Part shown: positions 24,670 to 33,124 of the stretch, one piece after another | Layout: each line of letters opens with the position of its first letter | Position numbering within the stretch: position 1 is the first letter of the stretch | Source: an uncultured Chromatiaceae bacterium | GTDB lineage: Bacteria; Pseudomonadota; Gammaproteobacteria; Tenderiales; Tenderiaceae | Assembly (NCBI GenBank): GCA_947259785.1 | Contig: CAMYNQ010000016.1 | Span: 1 to 33,124, forward strand | Length of the DNA stretch: 33,124 nucleotides | Direction: 5' to 3' | Program-made: the position numbers and the translations under genes | Notes under the pieces: generated by a model | What the model saw: only the letters and a program-made list of their open reading frames with translations | What the model was told of the DNA's origin: nothing | The model's database searches: none

Positions 24670-25230
24670 CTAGCTCGCAGTAGCCGCGTCTTCCAACTCC
24701 CGCTCAAGCGCTTTAACTTCTTCTTCAGATCCAAAACGACGCCTAGCCCAATCTGGTACAAACCCTTGCCCAGCATGATTCAGCGTTTCTGATTCAATAA
24801 TCGTCAGGGCTAACACCAGCACCATCATCGGCAATAGGCCAAGCCCACCAACCAAGGCAAACATCAGCTCTTTCATGGCACCGGCATAGGTATAAAACAA
24901 CCAGGCAAGAGATGCGGCAGTCGCCAGAGTCGCATAACCAATCAAAAATATTTTTGTTCGGCGCATGACGATAGCCCAATGAGCCCGCACCAACAGAGAT
25001 GGATGCTGGGCCAGTTTACTGCCACGAATCAGGGTATAGGCAATAATCAAAAATGAGATCGCCGGAATCAACAGCGTCAGCAAAGGATTGGACATGGCTA
25101 TGCTGACGGTAATAACCGTCATCAATACATGATTGCCAATGCTATTAAACAAAAACAGCTGATGCGGCAGCTGGGCAAGGCGTAACTCTGCAGGATCATG
25201 TGAAACTTCATGTGCTGGTGTATTGGACAT
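24670..25230 (-). CDS. Four-helix membrane protein downstream of ccoS, unknown function
   Basis: 186 residues with four hydrophobic helices (about 30-47, 50-68, 93-115 and 120-144). The N-terminus is polar and His-containing; the C-terminus is acidic (GSEEEVKALERELEDAATAS). Both termini are probably cytoplasmic. No known motif. It starts 39 bases after ccoS and is the last gene of the ccoH-ccoI-ccoS unit, before a terminator. An accessory role in the cbb3 oxidase system is inferred from position only. Confidence 0.8.
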   Translation of the reverse strand: MSNTPAHEVSHDPAELRLAQLPHQLFLFNSIGNHVLMTVITVSIAMSNPLLTLLIPAISFLIIAYTLIRGSKLAQHPSLLVRAHWAIVMRRTKIFLIGYATLATAASLAWLFYTYAGAMKELMFALVGGLGLLPMMVLVLALTIIESETLNHAGQGFVPDWARRRFGSEEEVKALERELEDAATAS

Positions 25231-25269
25231 AGAACCTCACTTCTTAAACGTCATCATTCTCTGAATAAA

Positions 25270-25467
25270 CTAATCTTCTTTTTTATCTGCCGGTTTTTCT
25301 GCCCCAGTTTTTGGCAACAATGGATCGTCATCATCAAGAATCCTATGCGCTGGGCCTTCCATATCATCATATTGACCGCTGCGAGCCGCCCAGAAGAAAA
25401 CCACTACACTCACCAGCGCAAGCAACAACATGGCTGGCACAAGGCCGTAAATAGTATCCACTATCAC
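25270..25467 (-). CDS. ccoS: cbb3-type oxidase assembly protein CcoS
   Basis: 65 residues with a single N-terminal helix and the CcoS hallmark FFWAARSGQYDDMEGPAHRIL. This is directly comparable to the WAxxSGQFDDLExxAxRIL pattern of the family. CcoS is needed for insertion of heme and copper cofactors into CcoN. Only six bases separate it from ccoI. Confidence 0.95.
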   Translation of the reverse strand: MIVDTIYGLVPAMLLLALVSVVVFFWAARSGQYDDMEGPAHRILDDDDPLLPKTGAEKPADKKED

Positions 25468-25473
25468 ATCCTC

Positions 25474-27954
25474 CTAATTGTTTGGGCGACACAGGCGCCG
25501 GATACGCAAAGCATTGCCAATCACTGCAAGTGAACTTAGAGGCATAGCAATTGCTGCAAATACTGGGGTCAACATGGCCGCCATGGCCAACGGTACCAAA
25601 ACCAAGTTGTAGCCCAGTGATAATTTGATATTTTGTCGAATAATCCTGAGTGTCTGATGCGACAGATCTATGCCAAACAAGACCCGTTGCAGGGCGTTAT
25701 CCATCAACACAAAGTCGGCGCAGTCCATGGACACATCGGTACCACCACCCATGGCAATACCAACATCGGCGCGGGCCAGTGCCGGGGCATCGTTAACACC
25801 ATCGCCAATCATCACCACCCTTTCACCCTTGGCCTGAAGCTCGGCAATCACCTGCCCTTTATGTTGTGGCAGTACCTCGGCAATCACCGCCATGCCACCC
25901 AACTCGCTGGCCACCTTATTGGCTGCCGCTTGGCTGTCACCGGTTAACAGAGTCAAACCTATGCCTCGCTGGCGTAGCTCTGCAACCAGACTGCTTGCCT
26001 CTGCTCTAATCTGATCTTGCACGGCAATCAGCGCCGCCACCTGACCATTTATAGCAACCAACACTGCAACACCACCATCTGCCTGTACCCTATTCTGAAT
26101 ATCAAGCAACGCTGACGGCAGACTCAATTGTTGTTGCTCCAGCAGCGCACGATTACCTACCAGCAGTTTATGGCCATCAACAACCACCTCAAGGCCTAGT
26201 CCCGGGATGCTTTGAAAAGTCTCGACCTGAACACTATTAAGGTCACTGCCCTGTTGTTTGGCATAGCTCACAATCGCCCTGGCAATGTGATGCTCAGAAC
26301 GTGATTCAGCCGCTGCCACCAGAGCCAAAATCTTTTCTTCCGATAATGCCTGCGCAGGATTGATATGTAGTGCGCTCACAGACAGCTGCCCTTCGGTGAG
26401 CGTGCCGGTTTTATCAAATACTACATGGGTGATGTTGGCCAGCGCTTCAATTGCCGCACCGTTTTTAATCAACAGGCCATGTTTGGAACCATGACCCACA
26501 CTCACCGCTATCCCCATCGGGGTTGCCAGGCCAAAGGCACAGGGACAGGTGATGATTAACACCGAGGTGGCCGCAAGCAAGGCGGTGTCGAAATCTTGCC
26601 GCAACCAAAAGAAAAAACTGACCGTCGCCAGGCCGATAGTGGTGGCGACAAACCAGGGCACGATTCTATCGGCCAAACATTGGATCGGTGCCTTGGAGCC
26701 CTGGGCCGACTCAACCATGTGGATGATCTTGGCCAGGGCGGTATCCTTGCCCAGCTGTTCCACCTGCACCACCAGGGCACCCTGACCGTTCACCGTCCCT
26801 GCCACCACCCTGTCGTCAACATTCTTGACCACAGGTTGGGACTCACCGGTAAGCATGGCCTCGCTAATATCAGAATGGCCCTCAATCACCCGGCCATCGA
26901 CCGGGATCTTGTCACCCGGCCGCACCAATACCTGATCAACCAACCTCAGCGCACGAACACTGACCAACTCAGTTTCGCCGTCAAGCAAACGCAGCGCACT
27001 ACGTGGCTGCAACTCCATCAGACGATTAGTAGCCGAGCTGGCATTGCGGCGTGAGATACCTTCCAAATAGCGGCCAACCAGAATAATAAATAGAAAGGTG
27101 ACGACCGTATCGAAATAGACCTCGCCTGAACCAGACAAAGTAATCCAGACCGAATAGGCATAGGTGGCCAGTGCGCCAATGGCCACTGGCAGATCCATAC
27201 TCAACTGGCCATTTATGAGACCACGAATACCAGAACGAATAATCGGCCAACCGGAATAGACTAACACCGGCGTCGCAATCAGTAGGCTTATCCAGTGAAA
27301 AAAGTGTTTATGCTCAGGATCGATAGCAGAGGCCGATGTGGCGCCGGCAAACAGGGCGATGGAAATCCACATGATGTTCATCACCCCAAAACCGGCAAAG
27401 GCCATGCGATACAACAATGCCTTGTGTCGTTTTGCTGCAACACCCTCAGCCGCTTCCTGATTATAAGGCACGGCCTTGTAACCGATCTGGGCCAGGCGTT
27501 TTAGTACCGCTGACAACAACACCTGGTCACGATTCCAACGCAACTGCAGGCGATGATGGGCCATGTTGACATTGGCGGTCAGTACGCCATTTAAATCAGC
27601 CAGGCCATGCTCGATTAACCAAACACAGGCGGCACAGTGAATGCCTTCGACGAGTAGTGTTGTCTCACTAATTTTATGTTGGGGATTGTCCTGCGTGGTG
27701 ACGAACTCGGCCTGAACATCGTTAAGGTCGTATTGCTCCAGATTCTTGTCAATATCCGGCGGCGGCGCCAGGGCATCATTGTTTTTCAGCTTGTCATAAA
27801 AACCATCCAGACCGGACTCGTGAATGGCCTGACACACCAGCATGCAACCGGAGCAACAAAAATTGCGATTATGACCCTGGATAACAGAGCGTTGCAGGAC
27901 TGCCTGCTCGATTGGCAGTCCACAATGAAAACAAGCGTCGGAGCTGTCAGACAT
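25474..27954 (-). CDS. ccoI: Copper-transporting P1B-type ATPase for cbb3 oxidase (CcoI/FixI)
   Basis: 826 residues. The N-terminal Cys-rich extension (ACFHCG at 7-12, CCSGCMLVC at 33-41) is typical of CcoI. A heavy-metal-associated domain with GIHCAACV (C107, C110) follows. The ATPase core has MLTGESQPV, the metal-site [12 protein letters not shown], the phosphorylated Asp in DKTGTLTEG, and [20 protein letters not shown]. CcoI exports Cu+ from the cytoplasm for CuB delivery to CcoN. The nucleotide-domain motif normally reading SEHPxA is SEHHIA here (26281-26298), so the conserved Pro is replaced by His. It lies between ccoH and ccoS. Confidence 0.97.
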   Translation of the reverse strand: MSDSSDACFHCGLPIEQAVLQRSVIQGHNRNFCCSGCMLVCQAIHESGLDGFYDKLKNNDALAPPPDIDKNLEQYDLNDVQAEFVTTQDNPQHKISETTLLVEGIHCAACVWLIEHGLADLNGVLTANVNMAHHRLQLRWNRDQVLLSAVLKRLAQIGYKAVPYNQEAAEGVAAKRHKALLYRMAFAGFGVMNIMWISIALFAGATSASAIDPEHKHFFHWISLLIATPVLVYSGWPIIRSGIRGLINGQLSMDLPVAIGALATYAYSVWITLSGSGEVYFDTVVTFLFIILVGRYLEGISRRNASSATNRLMELQPRSALRLLDGETELVSVRALRLVDQVLVRPGDKIPVDGRVIEGHSDISEAMLTGESQPVVKNVDDRVVAGTVNGQGALVVQVEQLGKDTALAKIIHMVESAQGSKAPIQCLADRIVPWFVATTIGLATVSFFFWLRQDFDTALLAATSVLIITCPCAFGLATPMGIAVSVGHGSKHGLLIKNGAAIEALANITHVVFDKTGTLTEGQLSVSALHINPAQALSEEKILALVAAAESRSEHHIARAIVSYAKQQGSDLNSVQVETFQSIPGLGLEVVVDGHKLLVGNRALLEQQQLSLPSALLDIQNRVQADGGVAVLVAINGQVAALIAVQDQIRAEASSLVAELRQRGIGLTLLTGDSQAAANKVASELGGMAVIAEVLPQHKGQVIAELQAKGERVVMIGDGVNDAPALARADVGIAMGGGTDVSMDCADFVLMDNALQRVLFGIDLSHQTLRIIRQNIKLSLGYNLVLVPLAMAAMLTPVFAAIAMPLSSLAVIGNALRIRRLCRPNN

Positions 27955-27981
27955 ACCGCTTAAAACAACCCCCGGTCAGAC

Positions 27982-28488
27982 TTACTTTTTAACAAAAATC
28001 CGTTTGGCGATATCGAGCTGATCTTCGCCTTGCTTGACAGTGACGATCAAATCCCAGTTTCCCGGCAGGCTGAAATCCACTTCGGCAGCATAATAACCAG
28101 CCCCCATATCACGCATGGCAACGGCAAAATCATGACCATTCTCGACAGGGCGAAAAGCGGCAAATTCAGCCTCTGCAGCGGTGATCGGCTGCCCATCACG
28201 GTCAACAGCTCTTACCAGATACGACTCACTATGATTGATTGCTGGTGCCTTGGGCAAATCGAGGATCAAATCCCAACCCAAACGCTGTGCTGCTTGTTCT
28301 TCTTGAGCCTGATTGTACAAATAGGCCTTACCCTTATCGTAATAGTCAGCAACCACTAGCCCGGGGGGTGACGTAAATGCGATTGTAATCAGAGTGCCGT
28401 TTACCAGCAATGTCACTGCCATAATGCCTGCCAGCAACCAGACCCAGGGGTTTTGCCACGCTGATTCCTGTTTAACGATCTTTGCCAT
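27982..28488 (-). CDS. ccoH: cbb3 oxidase assembly protein CcoH (FixH)
   Basis: 168 residues from ATG 28488, with AGGTGA about six bases upstream. An in-frame GTG at 28497 overlaps that site. One N-terminal helix (about 15-37, NPWVWLLAGIMAVTLLVNG) is followed by the FixH pattern VVADYYDKGKAYLYNQAQEEQAAQRLGW. The periplasmic Ig-like domain ends DIAKRIFVKK. CcoH remains associated with mature cbb3 oxidase and is needed for assembly. It is 27 bases upstream of ccoI. Confidence 0.93.
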   Translation of the reverse strand: MAKIVKQESAWQNPWVWLLAGIMAVTLLVNGTLITIAFTSPPGLVVADYYDKGKAYLYNQAQEEQAAQRLGWDLILDLPKAPAINHSESYLVRAVDRDGQPITAAEAEFAAFRPVENGHDFAVAMRDMGAGYYAAEVDFSLPGNWDLIVTVKQGEDQLDIAKRIFVKK

Positions 28489-28521
28489 TATAATCACCTA
28501 CAGTTTATAAGCCCTTTGCAC

Positions 28522-28550
28522 ATATTAGCAGCTGATTAAAGTAAAACCAA
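28522..28550 (-). promoter_or_regulatory. Putative promoter of ccoH-ccoI-ccoS
   Basis: On the minus strand, TTGGTT (28550-28545), a 17-base spacer, then TAATAT (28527-28522), with the ccoH start ~33 bases downstream. Spacing is ideal for sigma70. No clear FNR-type palindrome accompanies it. Confidence 0.5.
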
Positions 28551-28670
28551 TATATCTTTTATTTCGATGTCCCTATATTTAAGAAATAAAATCAAGACCA
28601 TTGCTCAAAACAGTCACGCCCCATTGTTTTTAATTGGTTTTTAGGAATAGATAAAATTAGACCAGGGAAC

Positions 28671-28764
28671 CGGTAGTGCCTGATAGAGAAACCATCTCAA
28701 TAGCAAACGCAGCCAAACTCTATCTCTTGAAACTACCGACGTTACCTGCCTCAAGCCCAGGTAA
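28671..28764. other. Nested and adjacent inverted repeats in the ccoH-alr intergenic region
   Basis: The 28489-28824 gap has no convincing gene. It contains nested inverted repeats: CGGTAGT (28671-28677) with ACTACCG (28732-28738), enclosing GATAGAG (28682-28688) with CTCTATC (28718-28724). A third stem is directly adjacent: TTACCTG (28742-28748) with CAGGTAA (28758-28764). Three 7-bp stems in <100 bases could fold as an RNA 3' region of alr or a small RNA. There is no T-run, so it is not a classical terminator. Confidence 0.4.
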
Positions 28765-28824
28765 TTCAAGCATACACGAACATTCTTTGAGGCTAATAAA
28801 CTGGCTCAAACAGATTTAGTGAGA

Positions 28825-29901
28825 CTAGGTAATATATTGGAATTGAACCCGCTGGGTCACGGAACAGAGAATTTCATAAGGGATGGTCGTAGCCGACTGG
28901 GCGATCTCTTCCACCGGCATGCTCTCACCCCACAAGAGCACAGGATCGCCGACCTCGGCATCGGGCTGCTGGCGCAGATCGACACAGATGGTATCCATCG
29001 ATACCCGGCCTAGCAATGGTGTTGGAATACCGTTGACCATCACCAGCGTACCAGGCACAGCATGGCGCGGATAACCATCACCGTAGCCACAAGAGACGAC
29101 CCCGATCGGCATATTCTCAGGGCAACGCCAACTGGCACCATAACCAATCGCATCACCTTGCTTGAAGTGACTAACGGCAATCAAACGCGACGTCAGCGAC
29201 ATGACCAGCTCAAGCCCCTCGTCTACCCCCCAACCATCAAGGAAGGGCGACACACCATAAAGCATAATGCCTGGGCGAACCCAATCACTGTGCGTTTGCG
29301 GCCAACCCAGAATACCGGCCGAATTGGCAATACTGGTTTCAGCCTGTATGCCCGCAGTCGCTCGCTTGAAAACATCCAACTGTTGTTGAGTTTGGTCGCT
29401 GCATCGGTCATCAGCACTGGCCAGGTGGGTCATCAAACGCAGCGTCGAAACAGATTCAATTTTCTGTAACACTTTCCAACATGCCGGCACGGTCTCCGGC
29501 GCGACCCCCATGCGGTGCATGCCTGAATCAATCTTGAGCCAGACCTGAATAGGTTTTTCTAATTGATTCCGTCGCAACAACTCAATCTGTGATGGTTGAT
29601 GCACCACAGCCTGCAGATCATAGTGAGCAAAATCTTTTAATTCAGCTGAATTACTAAAGCCTTCCAGAACAGCAATCTCGTTGTTGATTCCAGCCTGGCG
29701 CAGCTGCACTGCCTCGTGAAGACGCGCCACGGCAAAGGCATCTGCTGCAGCCAGGGCCTTGGCAACCTGTAACATGCCGTGACCATAGGCATTAGCCTTG
29801 ATGACGGCCATGACTTTTGAATTAGAAGCAATCTTGCGCACCCGCGCAAGATTATGGGTCAATGCCGTTAAATTGATATGCGCCTCAACGGCGGGGATCA
29901 T
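28825..29901 (-). CDS. alr: Alanine racemase
   Basis: 358 residues, a fold-type III PLP enzyme making D-alanine for peptidoglycan. The PLP lysine is K35 in VMAVIKANAYGHG. The catalytic Tyr region is AIGYGASWRCPENMPIG followed by SCGYGDGYPR. The C-terminal domain has GRVSMDTICVDL. It overlaps the dnaB stop by four bases; dnaB-alr is a conserved gammaproteobacterial pair. Confidence 0.98.
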   Translation of the reverse strand: MIPAVEAHINLTALTHNLARVRKIASNSKVMAVIKANAYGHGMLQVAKALAAADAFAVARLHEAVQLRQAGINNEIAVLEGFSNSAELKDFAHYDLQAVVHQPSQIELLRRNQLEKPIQVWLKIDSGMHRMGVAPETVPACWKVLQKIESVSTLRLMTHLASADDRCSDQTQQQLDVFKRATAGIQAETSIANSAGILGWPQTHSDWVRPGIMLYGVSPFLDGWGVDEGLELVMSLTSRLIAVSHFKQGDAIGYGASWRCPENMPIGVVSCGYGDGYPRHAVPGTLVMVNGIPTPLLGRVSMDTICVDLRQQPDAEVGDPVLLWGESMPVEEIAQSATTIPYEILCSVTQRVQFQYIT

Positions 29902-31301
29902 TCATACCCCCCATCGCCATAACCGCCATCAAAAGTGAAATTTTCAAAGCGGGTGTATTTACCCAGGAAGGTCAAACGCACTGAGCCAATCGGCCCATTA
30001 CGTTGTTTACGGATCAGAATTTCTGCGGTGCCCTTATCAGGACTCTCTTCGTTGTAGACCTCATCACGATAGATAAAAATGATAACGTCGGCATCCTGCT
30101 CGATCGCACCCGACTCACGCAGATCCGACATAACTGGGCGTTTGTCCGGGCGTTGCTCAAGGCTACGATTAAGCTGCGATAAGGCAATCACCGGCACATT
30201 CAATTCTTTGGCCAAGCCTTTAAGTGAACGCGAAATTTCTGATATTTCAGCGGTACGATTTTCCTTAAAACCCGGCACCTGCATCAACTGTAGATAATCG
30301 ATTACCACCAAGCCAAGCGGGCCATGCTCACGCGTCAGACGCCGACAACGGGCGCGTAGCTCATTCGGAGACAGGCCACCCGTATCATCTATGAAGAGTG
30401 GTTTTTCCTGTAACAGGCCAATCGCCGAGGTCAACCGCGGCCAATCGTCATCGCCCAACTTGCCGCTTCGCACCTTGTTTTGATCGATACGTCCAAGCGA
30501 TGAAATCATACGCATGGCCAATGAATCGGCCGGCATTTCCATACTGAATACCGCCACTGGCTTATCGCAGGTCATCGCTGCATGCTCGGCAATATTCATG
30601 GAGAAAGTGGTCTTACCCATGGATGGACGACCGGCAACGATGATCAAATCACCTTCCTGTAGGCCAGAGGTCATATCATCCAGGTCGTGATAACCCGTCG
30701 GCAAGCCAGTGATGGAACCATCTTGATTAAACAGCTGATCGATACGATCAACCACATTCACCAAGACATCCTTAATCGCCTCAAAACCGCCTTTCTGGTT
30801 GGCACCCTTCTCGGCAATCTCAAACACCATGCGTTCGGCATCGTCAAGCAACTCATTGCTATTGCGGCCTTCAGTATTAAAGCCACTATCGCTAATTTTA
30901 GTGCCAACGCCAATAAGAGAACGTAAGACAGAACGTTCACTGACAATCTTGGCATAGGCCTTGATATTGGCTGCACTTGGGGTGTTATTGGCCAGCATGC
31001 CCAGATACGACAGGCCTCCGGCATTGTCCTGCTCGTTATTATTCTCCAACCACTCAGACAGGGTCACCACGTCGAACGGCGTGCTGCTTTCGGATAGATT
31101 ACGGATCGCACGAAAGATCAGACGATGATCCTTGCGATAGAAATCATCTTCAACAACAATTTCACTAACCTGATCCCAGGTACTGTTATCCAACATCAGG
31201 CCACCGAGCAAGGATTGCTCAGCCTCAATCGAATGGGGCGGGACTTTTAGCGCCTCTAAGACTTCATCTTGCGCGTATGGCATTGGGGAAAATTCAGGCA
31301 T
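29898..31301 (-). CDS. dnaB: Replicative DNA helicase DnaB
   Basis: The hexameric 5'-3' helicase at the replication fork. N-terminal domain begins near VPPHSIEAEQSLLGGLMLDN. The RecA-like C-terminal domain has Walker A GRPSMGKTTF, Walker B LVVIDYLQLM, and ALSQLNRSLEQRPDKRPVMSDLRESGAIEQDAD. I place the start at ATG 31301 (467 residues). A TTG at 31316 is in frame and would add five residues, but neither has a strong ribosome site. No intein or insertion interrupts it. It is separated from rplI by a strong terminator hairpin. Confidence 0.97.
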   Translation of the reverse strand: MPEFSPMPYAQDEVLEALKVPPHSIEAEQSLLGGLMLDNSTWDQVSEIVVEDDFYRKDHRLIFRAIRNLSESSTPFDVVTLSEWLENNNEQDNAGGLSYLGMLANNTPSAANIKAYAKIVSERSVLRSLIGVGTKISDSGFNTEGRNSNELLDDAERMVFEIAEKGANQKGGFEAIKDVLVNVVDRIDQLFNQDGSITGLPTGYHDLDDMTSGLQEGDLIIVAGRPSMGKTTFSMNIAEHAAMTCDKPVAVFSMEMPADSLAMRMISSLGRIDQNKVRSGKLGDDDWPRLTSAIGLLQEKPLFIDDTGGLSPNELRARCRRLTREHGPLGLVVIDYLQLMQVPGFKENRTAEISEISRSLKGLAKELNVPVIALSQLNRSLEQRPDKRPVMSDLRESGAIEQDADVIIFIYRDEVYNEESPDKGTAEILIRKQRNGPIGSVRLTFLGKYTRFENFTFDGGYGDGGYE

Positions 31302-31373
31302 TTTGCTATTCAACAACTGTGATCAGAACTCAGTAACAATGCGACATGTCAGGGGAAAAGACAAGCCTAAAAA

Positions 31374-31404
31374 AAGGCCGGTGGACAGAATGTCCACCGG
31401 CCTT
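31374..31404 (-). terminator. Strong intrinsic terminator after rplI
   Basis: A perfect 14-bp stem, AAGGCCGGTGGACA (31374-31387) with TGTCCACCGGCCTT (31391-31404), and a three-base loop. The minus strand continues into seven T residues. It implies dnaB-alr is transcribed separately or by read-through. Confidence 0.92.
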
Positions 31405-31427
31405 AAACCACTTACTTTGGCTAAATC

Positions 31428-31877
31428 TTAAGCCTCAGCAACGATCTTGACCTTAACAGTCGCGCTTACGTCAGTATGAAGCTGCAGTTCAACGTCGTAC
31501 TCACCTAAATTGCGCAATGCACCCTCAGGCAAACGAACTTCCTGTTTGGTCACTTCAGTACCTGCTGCTGAAACTGCTTTCGCGATATCAGCCGTACCAA
31601 CAGAACCGAACAATTTACCTTCATCACCAGCTTTACTGGCGATCTCAACAGTCGTACCGTTGATCTTTTCCGCACGCGCTTCGGCAGCAGCCAAAACATC
31701 TGCAGCCGCTTTTTCAAGCTCTGCACGACGTGCTTCAAAGTGGGCCTTGTTGTCCGGTGTTGCCATAACAGCCTTACCGTTAGGAATCAGGAAATTGCGA
31801 CCATAACCTGGACGAACATTGACCTGATCACCCAGGTTGCCCAAGTTTGTTACCTTATCCAACAAGATTACTTGCAT
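31428..31877 (-). CDS. rplI: 50S ribosomal protein bL9
   Basis: 149 residues, exactly the usual length. The N-terminal signature [36 protein letters not shown] is followed by the long connecting helix ([21 protein letters not shown]). The C-terminal rRNA-binding domain includes [16 protein letters not shown]. It belongs to the conserved rpsR-DUF2232-rplI string. Confidence 0.98.
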   Translation of the reverse strand: MQVILLDKVTNLGNLGDQVNVRPGYGRNFLIPNGKAVMATPDNKAHFEARRAELEKAAADVLAAAEARAEKINGTTVEIASKAGDEGKLFGSVGTADIAKAVSAAGTEVTKQEVRLPEGALRNLGEYDVELQLHTDVSATVKVKIVAEA

Positions 31878-31937
31878 CTTACACCTCTGCTTAATTATTC
31901 AAGCTAACTTACTAAAAAAATACGTTTATCGGTTTTA

Positions 31938-32852
31938 CTACTTAGCAACCGGCAAACGCCTCCTAAAATCCAACCAACTATCGGCAAAACCTGCACTGGC
32001 CAGGGCCATCATCATGTGCGGAGGCATAATAAACATCAGCACATAAATACTTACCAACCAGGCCGGGTGTTTACCTGATCTCGCCACCAGGGCGTGTATC
32101 AGAGCCAGGCCAACAATACTGTAGACCACCACCACGATAATCATGATGTCACCAGCAAAATTACTGATCACACCTAGGTCGAACAGATTAACTGACAAAA
32201 TCACCAGCACAGTAAACGCGGCAATCTTGCTCTGACGCAGTCCGTAAAACTCCTGTTGGAAACCTCCAGGGTTAAACAATAACGACTGCCACCAGCGTGC
32301 CAGCATCATGCTCAACACCAGCCCCATCACCAGAGCGGCTGCCAACATGCCTGTCATCCACTCGGCCATCACCGGAATCTGTTGCTCAATCTGTCCCAGC
32401 TCGGCCATGCCACCCTGAGAAGTCATCAGCTCCAGCATCTTGCCTAGAGCCATCTGCCAAAATTGCAACGGTTCACCGATGAGCAGATAAAACAGCGTAA
32501 TACCGGCAATTCCCAGTGCCGCTGCAGCATCCAGCACCATAGACCAGGAGCTGCTACTACGTAAAACCAAAGCTAAAACCAGCAACGGCAGCCACAATAA
32601 CAGGGCAAACATCATCCCTAGAACCATGGTGCCAAAGACAAAGTACATAAAAATGCTGGCCACCAAACTGGCACCTAGCATAACCATTAAACCCTGTTTG
32701 GCTCCGTGGCGCAGTGTCACCAAGGCAACTGCCGCACCACTCAACACACTAACCATCCCCAATACGGGAATTAACGAGACCAAGGCCAGCGCCGCTGTTA
32801 CCAGCACTGCCTGAACAGGACCACGCATAATGTAAGTCGCTAGCGCACGCAT
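31938..32852 (-). CDS. DUF2232 family membrane protein (YybS-like)
   Basis: 304 residues with about eight membrane helices (MRALATYIMRGPVQAVLVTAALALVSL at the start). The Gly-rich segment GAAVALVTLRHGAKQGLMVM and C-terminal LVSIYVLMFIMPPHMMMALA occur in this family. DUF2232 proteins are usually encoded between rpsR and rplI in Gammaproteobacteria, exactly as here. Function is unknown. A terminator-like hairpin separates it from rpsR. Confidence 0.88.
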   Translation of the reverse strand: MRALATYIMRGPVQAVLVTAALALVSLIPVLGMVSVLSGAAVALVTLRHGAKQGLMVMLGASLVASIFMYFVFGTMVLGMMFALLLWLPLLVLALVLRSSSSWSMVLDAAAALGIAGITLFYLLIGEPLQFWQMALGKMLELMTSQGGMAELGQIEQQIPVMAEWMTGMLAAALVMGLVLSMMLARWWQSLLFNPGGFQQEFYGLRQSKIAAFTVLVILSVNLFDLGVISNFAGDIMIIVVVVYSIVGLALIHALVARSGKHPAWLVSIYVLMFIMPPHMMMALASAGFADSWLDFRRRLPVAK

Positions 32853-32886
32853 GTTGGTAACCCTGGCCCTGTCTCTAATAAAACAA

Positions 32887-32907
32887 ATGCCGACCTACGG
32901 CCGGCAT
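32887..32907 (-). terminator. Terminator-like hairpin between rpsR and DUF2232 gene
   Basis: On the minus strand ATGCCGGCC-GTA-GGTCGGCAT forms a 9-bp stem (one G-U pair), followed by TTTGTTTTATT. It follows the rpsR stop directly, so it may reduce expression of the downstream genes. Confidence 0.7.
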
Positions 32908-32912
32908 AAAAC

Positions 32913-33124
32913 TTAACTTTCGTGCGCGTCGCTGTATGGCAACAGTGCAACGTAACGAGCACGTTTAATGGCAGTAGACAGCTGACGCTGGTACTTAGCC
33001 TTAGTGCCAGTGATACGACTGGGAACGATCTTGCCAGTCTCTGTAACGTAGGCTTTTAAGGTATTCAGATCTTTGTAATCGATCTCTTTGGTGCCTTCTG
33101 CAGTAAAACGGCAGAACTTACGAC
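32913..33124 (-). CDS. rpsR: 30S ribosomal protein bS18 (5' truncated by window)
   Basis: The C-terminal 70 codons run to TAA at 32913-32915. Sequence [20 protein letters not shown], then [19 protein letters not shown] and [21 protein letters not shown], is diagnostic for bS18. The rest of the gene lies outside the window on the right. It is normally cotranscribed with rpsF. Confidence 0.97.
   Translation of the reverse strand, partial: RKFCRFTAEGTKEIDYKDLNTLKAYVTETGKIVPSRITGTKAKYQRQLSTAIKRARYVALLPYSDAHES

Noticed and set aside
26596-27054. Plus-strand ORF of 152 codons inside ccoI
   Set aside because: Antisense to a fully intact P-type ATPase; His/Gln/Arg-rich translation typical of a shadow frame.
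28567-28644. 25-codon plus-strand ORF in the ccoH-alr gap
   Set aside because: No ribosome site, AT-rich chance composition, no membrane or other recognisable pattern.

Overview
The window is chromosomal, housekeeping-type DNA from a gammaproteobacterium. The evidence is the sdhCDAB-sdhE-ygfX operon, ygfZ, an E. coli-length RF2 gene with the classical in-frame TGA frameshift, a recJ/RpfE-type pair, and an rpsR-DUF2232-rplI-dnaB-alr string. The order within the class cannot be fixed from sequence alone. No tRNA, rRNA, IS element, prophage or CRISPR array was found.

Layout, left to right. (1) The 3' part of a Mut7-C RNase gene (+). (2) A minus-strand succinate dehydrogenase operon, sdhC-sdhD-sdhA-sdhB-sdhE-ygfX, perhaps with a further ~54-codon ORF. 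(3) Divergent ygfZ, then two tandem HDOD paralogues (+). (4) lysS and prfB (-), converging on a shared terminator. (5) A lone CheY-like receiver and a short membrane-anchored chemoreceptor-like protein (-). (6) recJ, an RpfE-type protein, and a small Ala/Gln-rich protein (-). (7) A large respiratory block (+): a cytochrome c5-like protein, ccoN-ccoO-ccoQ-ccoP, a 36-codon membrane peptide, ccoG, then an unknown anchored periplasmic protein, a TauE/SafE-like membrane protein, a 17M-like membrane protein, a 44-aa membrane peptide and, from its own promoter, a coiled-coil protein. (8) Converging on this block, ccoH-ccoI-ccoS and a four-helix membrane protein (-). (9) alr, dnaB, rplI, DUF2232 and the 3' part of rpsR (-).

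Functionally the window carries two respiratory-chain entities. One is complex II with its FAD-insertion factor. The other is a full cbb3-type high-affinity oxidase with structural subunits, a likely c-type electron donor and assembly factors: CcoG (Fe-S), CcoI (Cu+ export ATPase), CcoH and CcoS. The assembly genes are split into two convergent transcription units, and between and around them lie six proteins without an assigned role. These are the best candidates here for an incompletely described oxidase-maturation or stress module. Most other genes are standard housekeeping genes.
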